Positions 17,668 to 27,156 are shown, counted from the first letter of the stretch. The stretch: 64,000 nucleotides of DNA from Hyphomicrobiales bacterium (GCA_900472625.1 UCIT01000024.1:1-64000); one strand, 5' to 3'. Numbers and translations are program-made. Notes: a model not told the origin generated them from the sequence alone.

Positions 17668-18756
17668 CTATTTGGCCGGGCGGGAAAGCCTTGCCATCAG
17701 CTGCGCGGTGTAATCGACCATCGGCACGATGCGCGAGTAGTTCAGCCGCGTCGGGCCGATGACGCCGACGGCACCGACAATGCGGTCGTCCTCGTCGCGA
17801 TAGGGCGCGACGATCAGCGATGAGCCGGACAGCGAAAACAGCTTGTTTTCAGAGCCGATGAAAATGCGCACCCCGGGGCCGCTCTCGGCTAGATTGAGAA
17901 GCTCCAGCAGGCTGTCCTTCTTCTCGAGATCGTCGAACAGCATGCGCAGGCGGTCGAGATCATCGGCGCCGGCGAGGCCTTCCAGCAGGTTGGCGCGGCC
18001 GCGGATGATGAGCTGTGCCGGCTTGCCCTCGTCGGCACTGCCGGACCAGACGGCAATGCCGCGCTCGACCAGATCACGCGAGAGGGCATCGAGCTCGACG
18101 CGTACGTCGTCCTTGAGACGGCCGAGCTGGGTGCGCAGTTCCGGCAGGGTCTGGCCGGTCATGTGGGCGTTGAGGAAGTTCGCGGCCTCGGTGAGCTGCG
18201 ACGAGGTCACGCCGGCCGGCAGCTCGATGATGCGGTTTTCCACCTGGTCGTGATCGCCGACAAGGACGGCCAGCGCCTTGGTCGGCTCCAGGCGGATGAA
18301 CTCGACGTGCTTCAGCACCGGATCGTTCTTCGAGGTGATGACGAGGCCGGCGCCGCGCGAGATGCCGGACAGCATGCGGCTTGCCTCGTTCATCATCGCT
18401 TCCATCGGGTTGTCGCGGTGTTCGGCGCGCACCTGGCGGTCGATATTGGCACGATCCTCGGCGGAGAGATCGCCAACCTGCATGAAGGCGTCGACGAAGA
18501 AGCGCAGGCCGATCTGGGTGGGAAGGCGGCCGGCACTGACATGCGGTGAATAGACCAGGCCGAGTTCCTCGAGATCGCTCATGACATTGCGCACGGAAGC
18601 CGGCGACAGCGACATGGGCAGGATGCGCGACAGGTTGCGCGAGCCCAGCGGCTCGCCGGTCTCCAGATAGCCTTCGACGATACGGCGAAAGATTTCCTTC
18701 GAGCGTTCATCCAGCGCGGCAACGGCATCCGAAATCGGCGACGACCTGAATTGCAT
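17668..18756 (-). CDS. hrcA: Heat-inducible transcription repressor HrcA
   Basis: A 362-residue repressor: N-terminal winged helix (EIFRRIVEGYLETGEPLGSRNLSR, then LSPASVRNVMSDLEELGLVYSPHVSAGRLPT), a GAF-like dimerisation region, and the C-terminal GVIGPTRLNYSRIVPMVDYTAQ block. It binds CIRCE elements at groE/dnaK-type promoters with help from GroEL. No CIRCE repeat was found in this window, so its targets lie elsewhere. Start 18756 is set by the family N-terminus (MQFRSSPISD). It is divergent from rph. Confidence 0.93.
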   Translation of the reverse strand: MQFRSSPISDAVAALDERSKEIFRRIVEGYLETGEPLGSRNLSRILPMSLSPASVRNVMSDLEELGLVYSPHVSAGRLPTQIGLRFFVDAFMQVGDLSAEDRANIDRQVRAEHRDNPMEAMMNEASRMLSGISRGAGLVITSKNDPVLKHVEFIRLEPTKALAVLVGDHDQVENRIIELPAGVTSSQLTEAANFLNAHMTGQTLPELRTQLGRLKDDVRVELDALSRDLVERGIAVWSGSADEGKPAQLIIRGRANLLEGLAGADDLDRLRMLFDDLEKKDSLLELLNLAESGPGVRIFIGSENKLFSLSGSSLIVAPYRDEDDRIVGAVGVIGPTRLNYSRIVPMVDYTAQLMARLSRPAK

Positions 18757-18794
18757 TAAGCGTTGCGCACCTCGGCTGACAATGATGTCGCAAA

Positions 18795-18800
18795 ATATAG
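18795..18800 (-). promoter_or_regulatory. Candidate -10 element of hrcA
   Basis: On the minus strand a perfect rhizobial -10 CTATAT, about 40 bases before the hrcA start. A TTTGCT-like -35 lies 16 bases upstream and is weak. No palindrome for autoregulation is visible. Confidence 0.4.
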
Positions 18801-18939
18801 CCATTCTCCCCGCACTAGCAAAAGGGAAATTGCAAATGCGCGCCGCCAATCGTAGAAGCGGTCAACAACATACAAGCACAGATGATCGAACCGGACGTCG
18901 CGCCTTGCGTTTCCGGCCCCGTGCATTCAGGAGAATACG

Positions 18940-19656
18940 ATGCGGCCCTCAGGCAGAAAAACCGACCAGATGCGCAAGGTCACCTTCGAGCGCAACTTTT
19001 CCAAGCACGCCGAAGGCTCCTGTCTGGTGAAGTTCGGCGATACGCATGTGCTGTGCACGGCCAGCCTTGAAGAAAAGACGCCGCCGTGGCTGCGCAATTC
19101 CGGCAAGGGCTGGGTCACCGCAGAATACGGCATGCTGCCGCGCGCCACCGGCGACCGCATGAAGCGCGAAGCCGCGACCGGCAAGCAGGGCGGCCGCACC
19201 CAGGAAATCCAGCGCCTGATCGGCCGCTCGCTGCGTGCCGTGGTCGACCTCAAGGAACTCGGCGAACGCCAGATCACGCTCGACTGCGACGTCATCCAGG
19301 CGGATGGCGGCACGCGCACGGCATCGATCACCGGCGCATGGATTGCCCTCTACGACTGCCTGAAGTGGATGGAAAGCCGCAACATGATCAAGGTCGAGCG
19401 GGTTCTCAAGGACCACGTCGCGGCGATCTCCTGCGGTATCTTCGCCAGCCAGCCGGTGATCGATCTCGACTATCTCGAGGACTCGTCGGCCGAAACCGAT
19501 GCGAATTTCGTGATGACCGGCAAGGCCGGCATCGTCGAGATTCAGGGCACGGCCGAAGGCACGCCGTTCAGCGAAGAGGAATTCGGCGCGCTGATGGCGC
19601 TTGCCAAGAACGGCATTGCCGAACTGGTGGAGTTGCAGAAGCAGGCGATTGCCTGA
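18940..19656 (+). CDS. rph: Ribonuclease PH
   Basis: A 238-residue phosphorolytic exoribonuclease. It starts [20 protein letters not shown] and has the RNA-binding [24 protein letters not shown], and the phosphate-site stretch [18 protein letters not shown]. It trims the 3' end of tRNA precursors. The standard divergent pairing with hrcA and the tandem with rdgB are kept. Its TGA overlaps the next ATG by one base (TGATG at 19654). Confidence 0.95.
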   Translation: MRPSGRKTDQMRKVTFERNFSKHAEGSCLVKFGDTHVLCTASLEEKTPPWLRNSGKGWVTAEYGMLPRATGDRMKREAATGKQGGRTQEIQRLIGRSLRAVVDLKELGERQITLDCDVIQADGGTRTASITGAWIALYDCLKWMESRNMIKVERVLKDHVAAISCGIFASQPVIDLDYLEDSSAETDANFVMTGKAGIVEIQGTAEGTPFSEEEFGALMALAKNGIAELVELQKQAIA

Positions 19657-20048
19657 TGAACGACATGCTGGAGGGCATGCTGGAAACGGCGCTCTACGCC
19701 GATGATCTCGACAAGGCCGAGGCTTTCTACGAAGGCATTCTCGGCCTCGACAAGATCAGCCGGGTGGCCAACCGGCATGTGTTCTACCGCTGCGGACCTG
19801 GCGTGCTGTTGATCTTCAATCCCGAAGAGACAATAGAGCCTCCGCTGCCACATGGCGCAAAAGGTCCCGGCCATGCATGCTTCCGAGTATCAGCGAGCAA
19901 CTTCGATTCAGTGAAGCAAAAACTGCAGCTAGCCGGCATTGAGATCGAAGCTGAAGTGAATTGGCCGAACGGGGCGAGATCGATCTATTTCCGCGATCCT
20001 GACGGCAACAGTCTGGAATGCGCCGAACCGAAACTTTGGGGCCTTTAG
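19656..20048 (+). CDS. Glyoxalase/bleomycin-resistance (VOC) family protein
   Basis: A 130-residue single-module VOC protein: [25 protein letters not shown] at the front and an [19 protein letters not shown] metal-ligand strand at the end. The H/E ligands of a paired beta-alpha-beta unit are partly present. It may detoxify an aldehyde or bind a small ligand; the substrate is unknown. It sits translationally coupled between rph and rdgB, so a housecleaning role is plausible, but this is inference. Confidence 0.78.
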   Translation: MNDMLEGMLETALYADDLDKAEAFYEGILGLDKISRVANRHVFYRCGPGVLLIFNPEETIEPPLPHGAKGPGHACFRVSASNFDSVKQKLQLAGIEIEAEVNWPNGARSIYFRDPDGNSLECAEPKLWGL

Positions 20049-20056
20049 GAACAAGA

Positions 20057-20701
20057 ATGCGCAAGCTCGAAACCAAGACCATCGTCGTCGCCAGCCACAA
20101 TGCCGGCAAGATCCGCGAGATACAGGACCTGATCGGCCCGCTCGGCTTCACCGCCAAGTCGGCCGCCGAGCTGAACTTCGCAGAGCCTGATGAAACGGGA
20201 ACGACCTTCGAGGAAAACGCAAGGATCAAAGCGCTGGCTTCGGCTGAGGCTTCCGGCCTGCCGTCGCTCTCCGACGACAGCGGCCTCGTGATCGACGCGC
20301 TCGGTGGCGATCCCGGTGTCTACACCGCCAACTGGGCGGAGACCGAAGACGGCACGCGCGATTTCGCGATGGCGATGCAGAAGGTCGAGACGGCACTGGA
20401 GAAGGCGGGCGCCGCGAAGCCGGAACAGCGCACGGCGCGCTTCGTCAGCGTGCTCTGCCTGGCATGGCCGGATGGCCACACCGAGCTATTTCGCGGCGAG
20501 GTCGAGGGGACCGTTGCCTGGCCGCCGCGCGGTACCGCGGGCTTCGGCTACGACCCTGTCTTCCAGCCTGAAGGCTACGACACCACCTTCGGCGAGATGA
20601 GCGCCGAGGAAAAGCACGGGTGGAAGCCTGGCGACGCGCAGGCGTTGTCGCACCGCGCCCGCGCCTTCAAGATTTTCGTCGAAACCTGCCTGGACGCATA
20701 A
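20057..20701 (+). CDS. rdgB: XTP/dITP pyrophosphatase RdgB
   Basis: A 214-residue Ham1/RdgB protein. [18 protein letters not shown] holds the substrate site, [12 protein letters not shown] the metal Glu, [13 protein letters not shown] the catalytic Asp, and GFGYDPVF the base pocket. It removes ITP, XTP and their deoxy forms from the nucleotide pool. ATG 20057 lies nine bases after the VOC gene. The extension to 20018 is not needed. Confidence 0.93.
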   Translation: MRKLETKTIVVASHNAGKIREIQDLIGPLGFTAKSAAELNFAEPDETGTTFEENARIKALASAEASGLPSLSDDSGLVIDALGGDPGVYTANWAETEDGTRDFAMAMQKVETALEKAGAAKPEQRTARFVSVLCLAWPDGHTELFRGEVEGTVAWPPRGTAGFGYDPVFQPEGYDTTFGEMSAEEKHGWKPGDAQALSHRARAFKIFVETCLDA

Positions 20702-20710
20702 GACCCGATC

Positions 20711-21913
20711 GTGGACACCTTGGAACAGCCAAACCTGACGCGCAATGCCGCACTCCTGCCCGATACCGGAGAACCCGGTTTCGGCGTCTATGTGCATTGG
20801 CCGTTCTGCGCCGCCAAGTGCCCCTATTGCGATTTCAACAGCCATGTCCGCCACCAGCCGGTCGATCAGGAGCGCTTCACCGCCGCGTTTCTGAAAGAGA
20901 TGGCGACGATGCGGCAGCTGAGCGGGCCGAAGACGGTCACCAGCGTGTTTCTCGGCGGCGGCACGCCCTCGCTGATGAACCCATCGACGGTCGCAGCCAT
21001 TCTCGACGGCATCGGCCGCGAATGGCACATGCCTGACGGCATCGAGATCACCATGGAAGCGAACCCTTCCAGCGTCGAGGCCGAGCGCTTCCGCGGCTAC
21101 CGCGCAGCCGGCGTCAACCGCGTCTCGCTCGGCGTGCAGGCGCTGAACGACCGCGACCTCAAGTTCCTCGGACGTCTGCACGACGTCGAGGATGCGCTGA
21201 AGGCGATCAAGCTGGCGCGCGACATCTTTCCGCGCATGTCCTTCGACCTGATCTATGCACGGCCAAAGCAGACGGTGGAGGAGTGGGAGCGCGAGCTGCG
21301 CGAGGCGATCTCCTATGCCGTCGACCACCTATCGCTTTATCAGCTGACGATCGAGGAGGGCACGCCCTTCTACGGCCTGCACAAGATGGGCAAGCTGATC
21401 GTTCCCGACGACGATCAGTCGGCACTGCTCTACGAGGCGACGCAGGATATCACGGCCAGCGAGGGCATGCCGGCCTACGAGGTGTCCAACCATGCCCGCC
21501 CCGGCGCGGAGAGCCGCCATAACCTGACCTACTGGCGCTATGGCGACTATGCCGGCATCGGCCCCGGCGCACACGGGCGGCTGACGCGCGGTTCGACCAA
21601 GCTCGCCACCGCCACCGAACGCAAGCCGGAGACCTGGCTTGACCTCGTCGAGCGCGATGGCCATGGCGTGCTCGACCAGGAGCAGCTCGGCTATGACGAA
21701 CAGGCCGACGAACTGCTGCTGATGGGTCTCAGGCTCACCGAAGGCGTCGATCTCGCCCGCTGGCAGCAGCTGTCCGGCCGCGATCCCGACCCCAAGCGCG
21801 AAGAGTTTCTGCTGGAACACGGCTTCATCGAGCGGATCGGCAATTCACGGCTGCGCTGCACGCCATCGGGGATGCTGATCCTCGATTCAGTGGTGGCCGA
21901 TCTCGCCTGCTGA
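20711..21913 (+). CDS. hemW: Radical-SAM haem chaperone HemW
   Basis: A 400-residue radical-SAM protein with C33-x3-C37-x2-C40 followed by DF (CAAKCPYCDF), which marks HemW rather than HemN (which has CxC). The HNxxYW motif (HNLTYW) is present and is linked to haem binding. It is best viewed as a haem trafficking protein, not as coproporphyrinogen oxidase. The start is a GTG at 20711, nine bases after rdgB, in line with the conserved rph-rdgB-hemW block. Confidence 0.9.
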   Translation: MDTLEQPNLTRNAALLPDTGEPGFGVYVHWPFCAAKCPYCDFNSHVRHQPVDQERFTAAFLKEMATMRQLSGPKTVTSVFLGGGTPSLMNPSTVAAILDGIGREWHMPDGIEITMEANPSSVEAERFRGYRAAGVNRVSLGVQALNDRDLKFLGRLHDVEDALKAIKLARDIFPRMSFDLIYARPKQTVEEWERELREAISYAVDHLSLYQLTIEEGTPFYGLHKMGKLIVPDDDQSALLYEATQDITASEGMPAYEVSNHARPGAESRHNLTYWRYGDYAGIGPGAHGRLTRGSTKLATATERKPETWLDLVERDGHGVLDQEQLGYDEQADELLLMGLRLTEGVDLARWQQLSGRDPDPKREEFLLEHGFIERIGNSRLRCTPSGMLILDSVVADLAC

Positions 21914-21928
21914 GGCACGGGTACCAAC

Positions 21929-22099
21929 TAACGTTTTGCCGTGTGGCCCCCTCACCCTACCCTCTCCCCGAGGGGAGAGGGGGAGATCGTGGCAAGCCGC
22001 CTGCGCCAAGCCTTTTTCTTGCACATCGTTTGAGCAAGCGGCCAGCCTCGAGTCCTCCTCCCCAGCGGGGAGAAGATGCCGGCAGGCAGATGAGGGGGC
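21929..22099. repeat. Rhizobial intergenic mosaic-type repeat, copy 1
   Basis: About 170 bases between hemW and the DMT gene. It starts with CTAACGTTTTGCCGTG, continues into GGCCCCCTCA, contains two hairpins with CTCCCC/GGGGAG cores, and ends with TGAGGGGGC, which is the inverted copy of the early CCCCCTCA. A related copy lies at 54487-54680. The make-up (CTCCCC...GGGGAG palindromes bordered by CCCTCA) resembles the RIME-type intergenic elements of Rhizobiaceae. The rest of this 300-base gap (22100-22209) holds only degenerate pieces of the same kind. Confidence 0.7.
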
Positions 22100-22209
22100 T
22101 GCAGAGGCAAAGTTATCTTTCTGTTTTTATATAAAAAAATTTCAAATCCTGCCGCGGAACCCCTTCAGTCTAACCTCTCGCCCGAGGGAGACGGGTACGT
22201 TGTGGCCCA

Positions 22210-23127
22210 TTACGCCAAGCGTTTCCGCACCCGCGCCAGCAGCCGCCCGTCGATCGCCGCGAGGCCGATCGCGATCATCGCCATGCCGACCAGATGTTTT
22301 CCCTGCAACTGCTCACCCAGCACCGCTGCACCGAGCAGGATCGCGCTGACCGGGATGAGGAAGGTAACGAGCATCAGGTTGGTGGCGCCGGCTGCGGCAA
22401 GGATCCGGAAGAACAGCACGTAGGCCACGGCGGTCGACAGCAACGCCAGACCGAGCAGCGCTATCCAGGTTTCCGCCGATGGAGCGGCCAGCGTCCAGGG
22501 CCGGTCGACGACAAGCGCGATCGGCAGCATCAGGATGGTGGAGGCAGTCACCTGGCCGGCGGCGGGGATGAGTGGCGCCATTCCCATCTGGCGAAAGCGG
22601 CGGCCAAAGATGCCCGCGAAGGAATAGGAGATCGCGGCGCCCAGCACCGCCAGCTGCGCCAGAACATTGGCCCCGAGGTCGCGCAGCGCGTCGAAGCCGA
22701 TCATGTAGGCGACGCCGGCGAAACCGACGAGAACGCCGAACAGGCGATTGCCGGTCATCTTCTCGTCCGAGGTCATCAGGTGCGCGACGACGACGGCAAA
22801 GAGTGGCGTTGTGGCGTTGAGGATCGAAGCGAGGCCGCTGGCGATATGGGTCTGCCCCCAGACGATGAGGCAGAACGGGATCATGTTGTTGAGAATGCCC
22901 ATGCCGAAGAAGGCGGCCCGGGAGGCACGGTCGTGCGGCATGACATGGCCGGTCACGCGGACGATGACATTGAGCGCCAACGCCGCGATCAGCACGCGGC
23001 CGGTCACGATGGTGAAAGGCGGCAGGCTCTTCACCAGAATACCATTGAAGAGGAACGAGCCGCCCCACAAAAGCGAGAGCACCAGCAGCATGCCCCACTC
23101 CGCGACGCCCATCTGTTTCTGCTGCAT
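22210..23127 (-). CDS. EamA/DMT-family transporter
   Basis: A 305-residue protein with ten predicted membrane helices in two EamA repeats. The first repeat opens LLVLSLLWGGSFLFNGILVKSLPPFTI; the second ends ILLGAAVLGEQLQGKHLVGMAMIAIGLAAI. It probably exports a metabolite or amino acid at the inner membrane; the substrate is unknown. Start 23127 has GGGAGAG upstream; a longer frame to 23349 is not membrane-like and is rejected. It is divergent from fhuF. Confidence 0.82.
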   Translation of the reverse strand: MQQKQMGVAEWGMLLVLSLLWGGSFLFNGILVKSLPPFTIVTGRVLIAALALNVIVRVTGHVMPHDRASRAAFFGMGILNNMIPFCLIVWGQTHIASGLASILNATTPLFAVVVAHLMTSDEKMTGNRLFGVLVGFAGVAYMIGFDALRDLGANVLAQLAVLGAAISYSFAGIFGRRFRQMGMAPLIPAAGQVTASTILMLPIALVVDRPWTLAAPSAETWIALLGLALLSTAVAYVLFFRILAAAGATNLMLVTFLIPVSAILLGAAVLGEQLQGKHLVGMAMIAIGLAAIDGRLLARVRKRLA

Positions 23128-23429
23128 CTGTTGCTCTCCCTTTGCCGCACGCTGATACGTCGGCAAGCGCCACCGCGCCACCCGATTCCCGCGCTGTTGT
23201 TGCCATGGCTTTGATGCCGACACTATGAAATCGCCAGATGCCGCGCAAATGGGTCTCGGGAATGAATGCCGGGACCGGGGCCATGGACACATTGGCGGCG
23301 ACCGGCAGGCGACCGCGATCGCACTGCAAAAGTGGAGCCGATGGCTCATAAAAGACTTTCCTGCTGCGCTTTAGCTGATTATCATAGTCAAGATATCAGG
23401 ACGCACACGGGCAAGGCCGATACTGCATT
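23128..23429. other. Divergent gap between the DMT gene and fhuF
   Basis: A 302-base gap. The fhuF-proximal part holds the iron-type operator at 23376. A 50-codon frame at 23224-23376 (MKSPDAAQMGL...) has no ribosome site and no family likeness and is not called. Nothing else was recognised. Confidence 0.5.
23376..23390 (+). promoter_or_regulatory. Iron-responsive operator (IRO, RirA-type) before fhuF
   Basis: TGA-TTATCATAG-TCA matches the IRO pattern TGA-N9-TCA bound by the iron repressor RirA in Rhizobiaceae. It lies 40 bases before the fhuF start. A random match within 300 bases has a chance of a few percent, but the gene downstream is a ferric reductase, which makes it credible. Confidence 0.6.
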
Positions 23430-24197
23430 ATGACAGTTCAACAGGTGGCACGGATGGCGCCTCGGCCCCCGCAGCCGATCGGCCTCTCCCACGCATTTTC
23501 TGGCGACCATGCTTGGTGCCGCGAACGGATGATGCTTGTTGACGAGCTTGAGGGCGGCATTCCGCTGCCCGAGTTCTTCGCGAACGGTGGCTTCGAACGG
23601 TCCATCAATCGCTACGCCGAGGTTTCGAAGGGCGAAGATCGTCGCGCCGTCGTCTCGATGTGGTCGCTCTATTATTTCGCCGGACTGACCATTCCCTATA
23701 TTCTTGCCCGCCGCCTGGCCGGCCAGCTGCTGCCCGTCGCATTCGAGGAGATGTCGATCGCGCTCCACGACGACGGCCTGCCGCGCGCTTTCGGCGTGCA
23801 TCACCACGGCAGCATCGGTGAAGCTGGAGAGGCTGACGATTTCGGCACCGTCGGCCCGCTGCTCGATTCACATCTGGCAGAGGTCGTTTCCCGCCTGAAG
23901 GCCTGCGGCATCGCACCAAAGCTATGCTGGAACAACGCGGCCGTCTATATCGACTACACGCTGCGCCTGACGGATCCTGATAGTGTTGCCGGGCGTCCGG
24001 CACCCGACTTGCCGCTCTTCGTGCGCGGCTGTCTTCCCAATGGTGGTCCCAATCCGTTCTGCGGCAGCGTCAGACAAGTCGAAGACGGCGGGGAGATGAT
24101 CCAGCGGCGCAAGATCTGCTGCCTGCGCTACATGCTGCCTGGCGTGCCCAGCTGCGGCAATCGCTGCGCCCTGCCAAGCCAGCGCAACCCGCAATAA
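23430..24197 (+). CDS. fhuF: Siderophore-iron reductase FhuF
   Basis: A 255-residue protein with the C-terminal [2Fe-2S] signature of FhuF: C-C-x10-C-x2-C in RRKICCLRYMLPGVPSCGNRC. The central part has ARRLAGQLLPVAFEEMSIALHDDGLP and FGVHHHG. It reduces ferric iron from hydroxamate siderophores in the cytosol. ATG 23430 follows the IRO box by 39 bases. It stands alone; the siderophore receptor and transporter are not in the window. Confidence 0.85.
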   Translation: MTVQQVARMAPRPPQPIGLSHAFSGDHAWCRERMMLVDELEGGIPLPEFFANGGFERSINRYAEVSKGEDRRAVVSMWSLYYFAGLTIPYILARRLAGQLLPVAFEEMSIALHDDGLPRAFGVHHHGSIGEAGEADDFGTVGPLLDSHLAEVVSRLKACGIAPKLCWNNAAVYIDYTLRLTDPDSVAGRPAPDLPLFVRGCLPNGGPNPFCGSVRQVEDGGEMIQRRKICCLRYMLPGVPSCGNRCALPSQRNPQ

Positions 24198-24230
24198 ACT
24201 CAACCCATATCCCGCCCCTGCGGACCGGCC

Positions 24231-24262
24231 AAAGAAAACGGCCGGGATCGCTCCCGGCCGTT
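24231..24262 (-). terminator. Terminator of dnaA
   Basis: On the minus strand: an 11-bp perfect stem AACGGCCGGGA / TCCCGGCCGTT with loop GCGA, then TTCTTT. It begins 23 bases after the dnaA stop and is a strong intrinsic terminator. It also faces the end of fhuF. Confidence 0.85.
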
Positions 24263-24285
24263 GATATCACGCAGGAGATCGACGA

Positions 24286-25833
24286 CTATTCGTTGATCAG
24301 GCGCTTCAGCAGTTCGATCTCGTGCGACAGCTTGGTGTCACCCGAAATCAGTTCCTCGATCTTGCGAACGGCGTGCAGCACGGTCGTGTGGTCACGTCCG
24401 CCGAAGCGACGGCCGATTTCCGGGAACGAGCGCGGTGTCAGGGTCTTGGCGAGATACATGGCGATCTGGCGCGGCTTGACGATGACGCGCGTGCGGCGGT
24501 TCGAAACCAGTTCCTGGCGCGAGACATTGTAGTGCCTTGCGACGATGCGCTGGATGTCCTCGATACGGACGCGACGCGGCTCGCCGGAGCCGACCAGATG
24601 GGCGAGAAGCTCATCCACACGCTCGATCGACAGGTTGGGCTCGAAGGACCGACGGAAGAGCAGCTGGTTGAAAGCGCCTTCCAGTTCGCGGCCGCTGGCG
24701 GTGATGCTGCGGGCAACGTGGTTGAGAAGCTCGCTGGAGATTTCCAGCGACGGATCTTCGGTGCGGGCAACCTCGAGGCGACGCTTGAGGATTTCGAGAC
24801 GCATCTCGTAATCCGGGCCGTCGAGCTCGATGGCAACGCCACCCTGCAGACGCGAGCGGACGCGGGGATCAAGCGATTCCAGCTCCCACGGGGCGCGGTC
24901 GGCAGCAACGACGACCTGCTTGGCGCTGTCGAGCAGCATGTTCAAGAGATGGCAGAACTCGTGCTGGATCATCTTCCCCTGCAGGAACTGCATGTCGTCG
25001 ATGATCAGAAGGTCGATGTTGCGCAGCGAGTCCTTGAGGGTCAGCGCATCATTGTCGCGGATCGCGGTTGCGAAACGCCACATGAAGTATTCCGCCGTCA
25101 GATAGACCACGCGCAGCTGGCGCGGGTTCTGCACCGCCGCATTGGCGATCGCCTGCAGCAGGTGGGTCTTGCCGAGGCCAACTGTCGAATGAACGAAGAG
25201 CGGGTTGAAGCGCACGGCGCCCTGTCCAGCTTCGGCAATCGTCTTGGCGGCTGCGAGAGCAACGCGGTTGGAGCTGCCCTCGACGAAGGTGTCGAAGGTA
25301 AAACGGTTATCCAGCGGCGAACCGAACAGCGGCTGGCCTGATGTGGCCGGACGGGCTGCGGATGCGGCCGAAACGGCCTGCTGGACGATCTGTCCGGCCT
25401 GCTGGGCGACAGGACGGCGAATGGGAGCGACCGAAGATGCCGGCTCTTGGGCGGCCGTTTCTTCCGGCTTGACTGCTGCCCGGGTCGCGGTGCGAACCAG
25501 GATTTCGACCTTCAGGATTTCGGAATCTTCCGCCTGGAAAATGCCGGTGATCATGTCGAGGTAACGATTGTTGATCCAGGACTTCAGAAACGTCGTCGGC
25601 ACCGTCAGGCGCACGACGCTCTTGGAGACCGAATGAAGCTTCAGCCGGGCAAACCAGCTTGCATAGACATCCGGGCCGACTTGCGCCTTCAGGCGAGCAC
25701 TGACTCTTTCAAAAAGTATGCCATTCTTCATGTCTCCCTTTTCCCCCGCCGCTTCTGGGCAAATAGAGCCTAACGCCTGAGAGACCTTGTCCGAGCTGTC
25801 CAAGGCACTCGCCGCCATAGAATTCATGTGCAT
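24286..25833 (-). CDS. dnaA: Chromosomal replication initiator DnaA
   Basis: A 515-residue protein: domain I (about 36-120, [27 protein letters not shown]), a variable Ala/Pro/Gln linker, AAA+ domain III with Walker A GLGKTHLL and Walker [11 protein letters not shown], and domain IV with the DnaA-box reader [19 protein letters not shown]. It opens the origin. In Rhizobiales the origin usually lies elsewhere (near hemE), and no convincing DnaA-box cluster is seen here. The N-terminal 35 residues before [10 protein letters not shown] are loosely conserved, so a start nearer 25731 is possible. Confidence 0.95.
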   Translation of the reverse strand: MHMNSMAASALDSSDKVSQALGSICPEAAGEKGDMKNGILFERVSARLKAQVGPDVYASWFARLKLHSVSKSVVRLTVPTTFLKSWINNRYLDMITGIFQAEDSEILKVEILVRTATRAAVKPEETAAQEPASSVAPIRRPVAQQAGQIVQQAVSAASAARPATSGQPLFGSPLDNRFTFDTFVEGSSNRVALAAAKTIAEAGQGAVRFNPLFVHSTVGLGKTHLLQAIANAAVQNPRQLRVVYLTAEYFMWRFATAIRDNDALTLKDSLRNIDLLIIDDMQFLQGKMIQHEFCHLLNMLLDSAKQVVVAADRAPWELESLDPRVRSRLQGGVAIELDGPDYEMRLEILKRRLEVARTEDPSLEISSELLNHVARSITASGRELEGAFNQLLFRRSFEPNLSIERVDELLAHLVGSGEPRRVRIEDIQRIVARHYNVSRQELVSNRRTRVIVKPRQIAMYLAKTLTPRSFPEIGRRFGGRDHTTVLHAVRKIEELISGDTKLSHEIELLKRLINE

Positions 25834-26630
25834 ATTGCCGCCTTATAGTTCCACCGGCCGACCTTAATTGCGGTCGCCCGATCAATTCCCCGCTTATAGC
25901 CCTGCAGCAGCACCCTCATGCTCTACTGCCGGCCGGTTCACTCAGACGCGTGCCTCATAACAAGAGGCGACTATCGGAGGGCAAGCCGATCCGCTTCATG
26001 CGGTCCTGTGCTTCCCGTCTCCTACCGATGCTCGTTCCTCGTCCATCGAACATCAGCCCTGCCTGCGTATGTCTTCTTCTTCCGAGCGCGCACGCCTCGC
26101 GTGCAAGTCTCAAAAAAAACGCACAAGAGATCTCAGTCCGCGGCAGCCACAGCCGCGGTCCAACCTGCACCAGTGCGTGAAAATCCGGAGGTCGAAACTT
26201 CCGTAACAAAAGGCACAAAGCAATCAGCCTGCCAGCGTGGCAGTTTTCAGACCAGCCTTAAAACAGGTGATGTCCGAGCCCCTTGTTGAGAGGCATTTAG
26301 GCAGGATCGGGGGTCGAGATCAACGGTGATATTTCCGCAAAATTAAGCACAGCCGGTTGACTCCCGCGGCAGATTTAGGGCGGTGCACAAGTACCAAAAA
26401 AGAATCGCTTTTGAATCAAGGAGATTCAGGAAACCGGCAATTTTGACACGCATAAAAAGAAAAAAAGAAAAAAGCCGCTTGACTCGTTTTAGACCACGCA
26501 ACGGAAGGTCTGAGTCTATCCGGCTGAGAGCAACCTGATGCAAGTATATGATTTTGCTATGTTTTTCGTGTCATTCGTTCGACATGAAATCGTCGCCGAA
26601 TTAACCATAGCAGGGGCAGCGAACAGAATC
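25834..26630. other. Long dnaA-rpsT intergenic region
   Basis: About 800 bases without a supported gene. A frame at 25918-26289 on the + strand lacks a ribosome site and family likeness. The rpsT-proximal part is AT-rich, with runs of A/T (26455-26472 and 26391-26397), and holds seven GANTC sites. No clear -35/-10 for dnaA was found; a weak CTTGCC...TGTTAT pair on the minus strand lies near 25960-25990. No convincing DnaA box (TTATNCACA) was found. Confidence 0.5.
26359..26630. promoter_or_regulatory. Cluster of seven GANTC (CcrM) sites upstream of dnaA
   Basis: GANTC occurs at 26359, 26402, 26413, 26423, 26480, 26511 and 26626. About one would be expected by chance in 270 bases. GANTC is the target of the cell-cycle methyltransferase CcrM in alphaproteobacteria, and methylation of dnaA promoter sites links dnaA expression to replication in Caulobacter. 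The sites are seen; the role here is inferred. Confidence 0.55.
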
Positions 26631-26657
26631 GAAAAAGCCCGACAAAGTTGCCGGGCT
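26631..26657 (-). terminator. Terminator of rpsT
   Basis: On the minus strand: AGCCCG, about 10 bases, CGGGCT, with inner GCAA/TTGT pairs extending the stem, then TTTTTC. It lies 30 bases after the rpsT stop. Confidence 0.8.
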
Positions 26658-26687
26658 AATCATATAGTAGGTTTTCTTAACGAAAGC

Positions 26688-26966
26688 TTACGCGGTCGCT
26701 GCGGCCGACAGAGCCTTCACACGAGCAGCGAGGCGCGAGACCTTGCGGGATGCCGTGTTGGCGTGAAGAACGCCCTTGCTTGCGGCGCGTGCCAGTTCAG
26801 GCTGCGCGACCAGGAAAGCTTCCTTGGCCTTGGCAGCATCACCGGATGCGAGTGCTTCTTCGACCTGACGAACATACGTGCGAACGCGCGAACGACGAGC
26901 CTTGTTGACGTCGGTACGGCGGGCGATCTTGCGGGTCGCTTTTTTCGCCGAAGTTGTATTGGCCAT
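26688..26966 (-). CDS. rpsT: 30S ribosomal protein S20
   Basis: A 92-residue basic protein starting [27 protein letters not shown] with the typical long helical hairpin and a final [15 protein letters not shown]20 binds 16S rRNA early in assembly. The upstream ATG at 27038 is rejected because the family begins at MANT(T/S)SAKK and GAGAGGCATCC precedes 26966. It lies upstream of dnaA, the fixed order in Rhizobiales. Confidence 0.96.
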   Translation of the reverse strand: MANTTSAKKATRKIARRTDVNKARRSRVRTYVRQVEEALASGDAAKAKEAFLVAQPELARAASKGVLHANTASRKVSRLAARVKALSAAATA

Positions 26967-27088
26967 GGATGCCTCTCTCAAGAATTCGAACAAACTCCGC
27001 AACCGCCGCGGGCCTTTCGGCCAATTCCTACACAGCAATGCGGGAGCATTATCGGAAAACCGGACTGGCTTCCCGAACCTTGGGCGGG

Positions 27089-27117
27089 CATATAACCCTA
27101 AAGCCGACCGGCGTCAA
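27089..27117 (-). promoter_or_regulatory. rpsT promoter
   Basis: On the minus strand: TTGACG, a 17-base spacer, TATATG (TTATAT one base earlier). A strong housekeeping match. It gives an rpsT leader of about 115 bases, long enough for feedback control by S20. Confidence 0.7.
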
Positions 27118-27156
27118 CGCGCATTTTAAAGGAACCGCCGCCTTTTCCATTCGGGC

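Noticed and set aside
16322..18939. CIRCE element for HrcA
   Set aside because: The inverted repeat TTAGCACTC-N9-GAGTGCTAA was looked for around grpE, hrcA and rph and not found.
23224..23376. A 50-codon frame between the DMT gene and fhuF
   Set aside because: No ribosome site, and its end overlaps the iron-type operator.
25918..26289. A 123-codon frame in the dnaA-rpsT gap
   Set aside because: No ribosome site, no recognisable domain, and composition unlike the genes around it.
25834..26687. Replication origin next to dnaA
   Set aside because: No cluster of TTATNCACA DnaA boxes was found, and rhizobial origins are normally near hemE, not dnaA.
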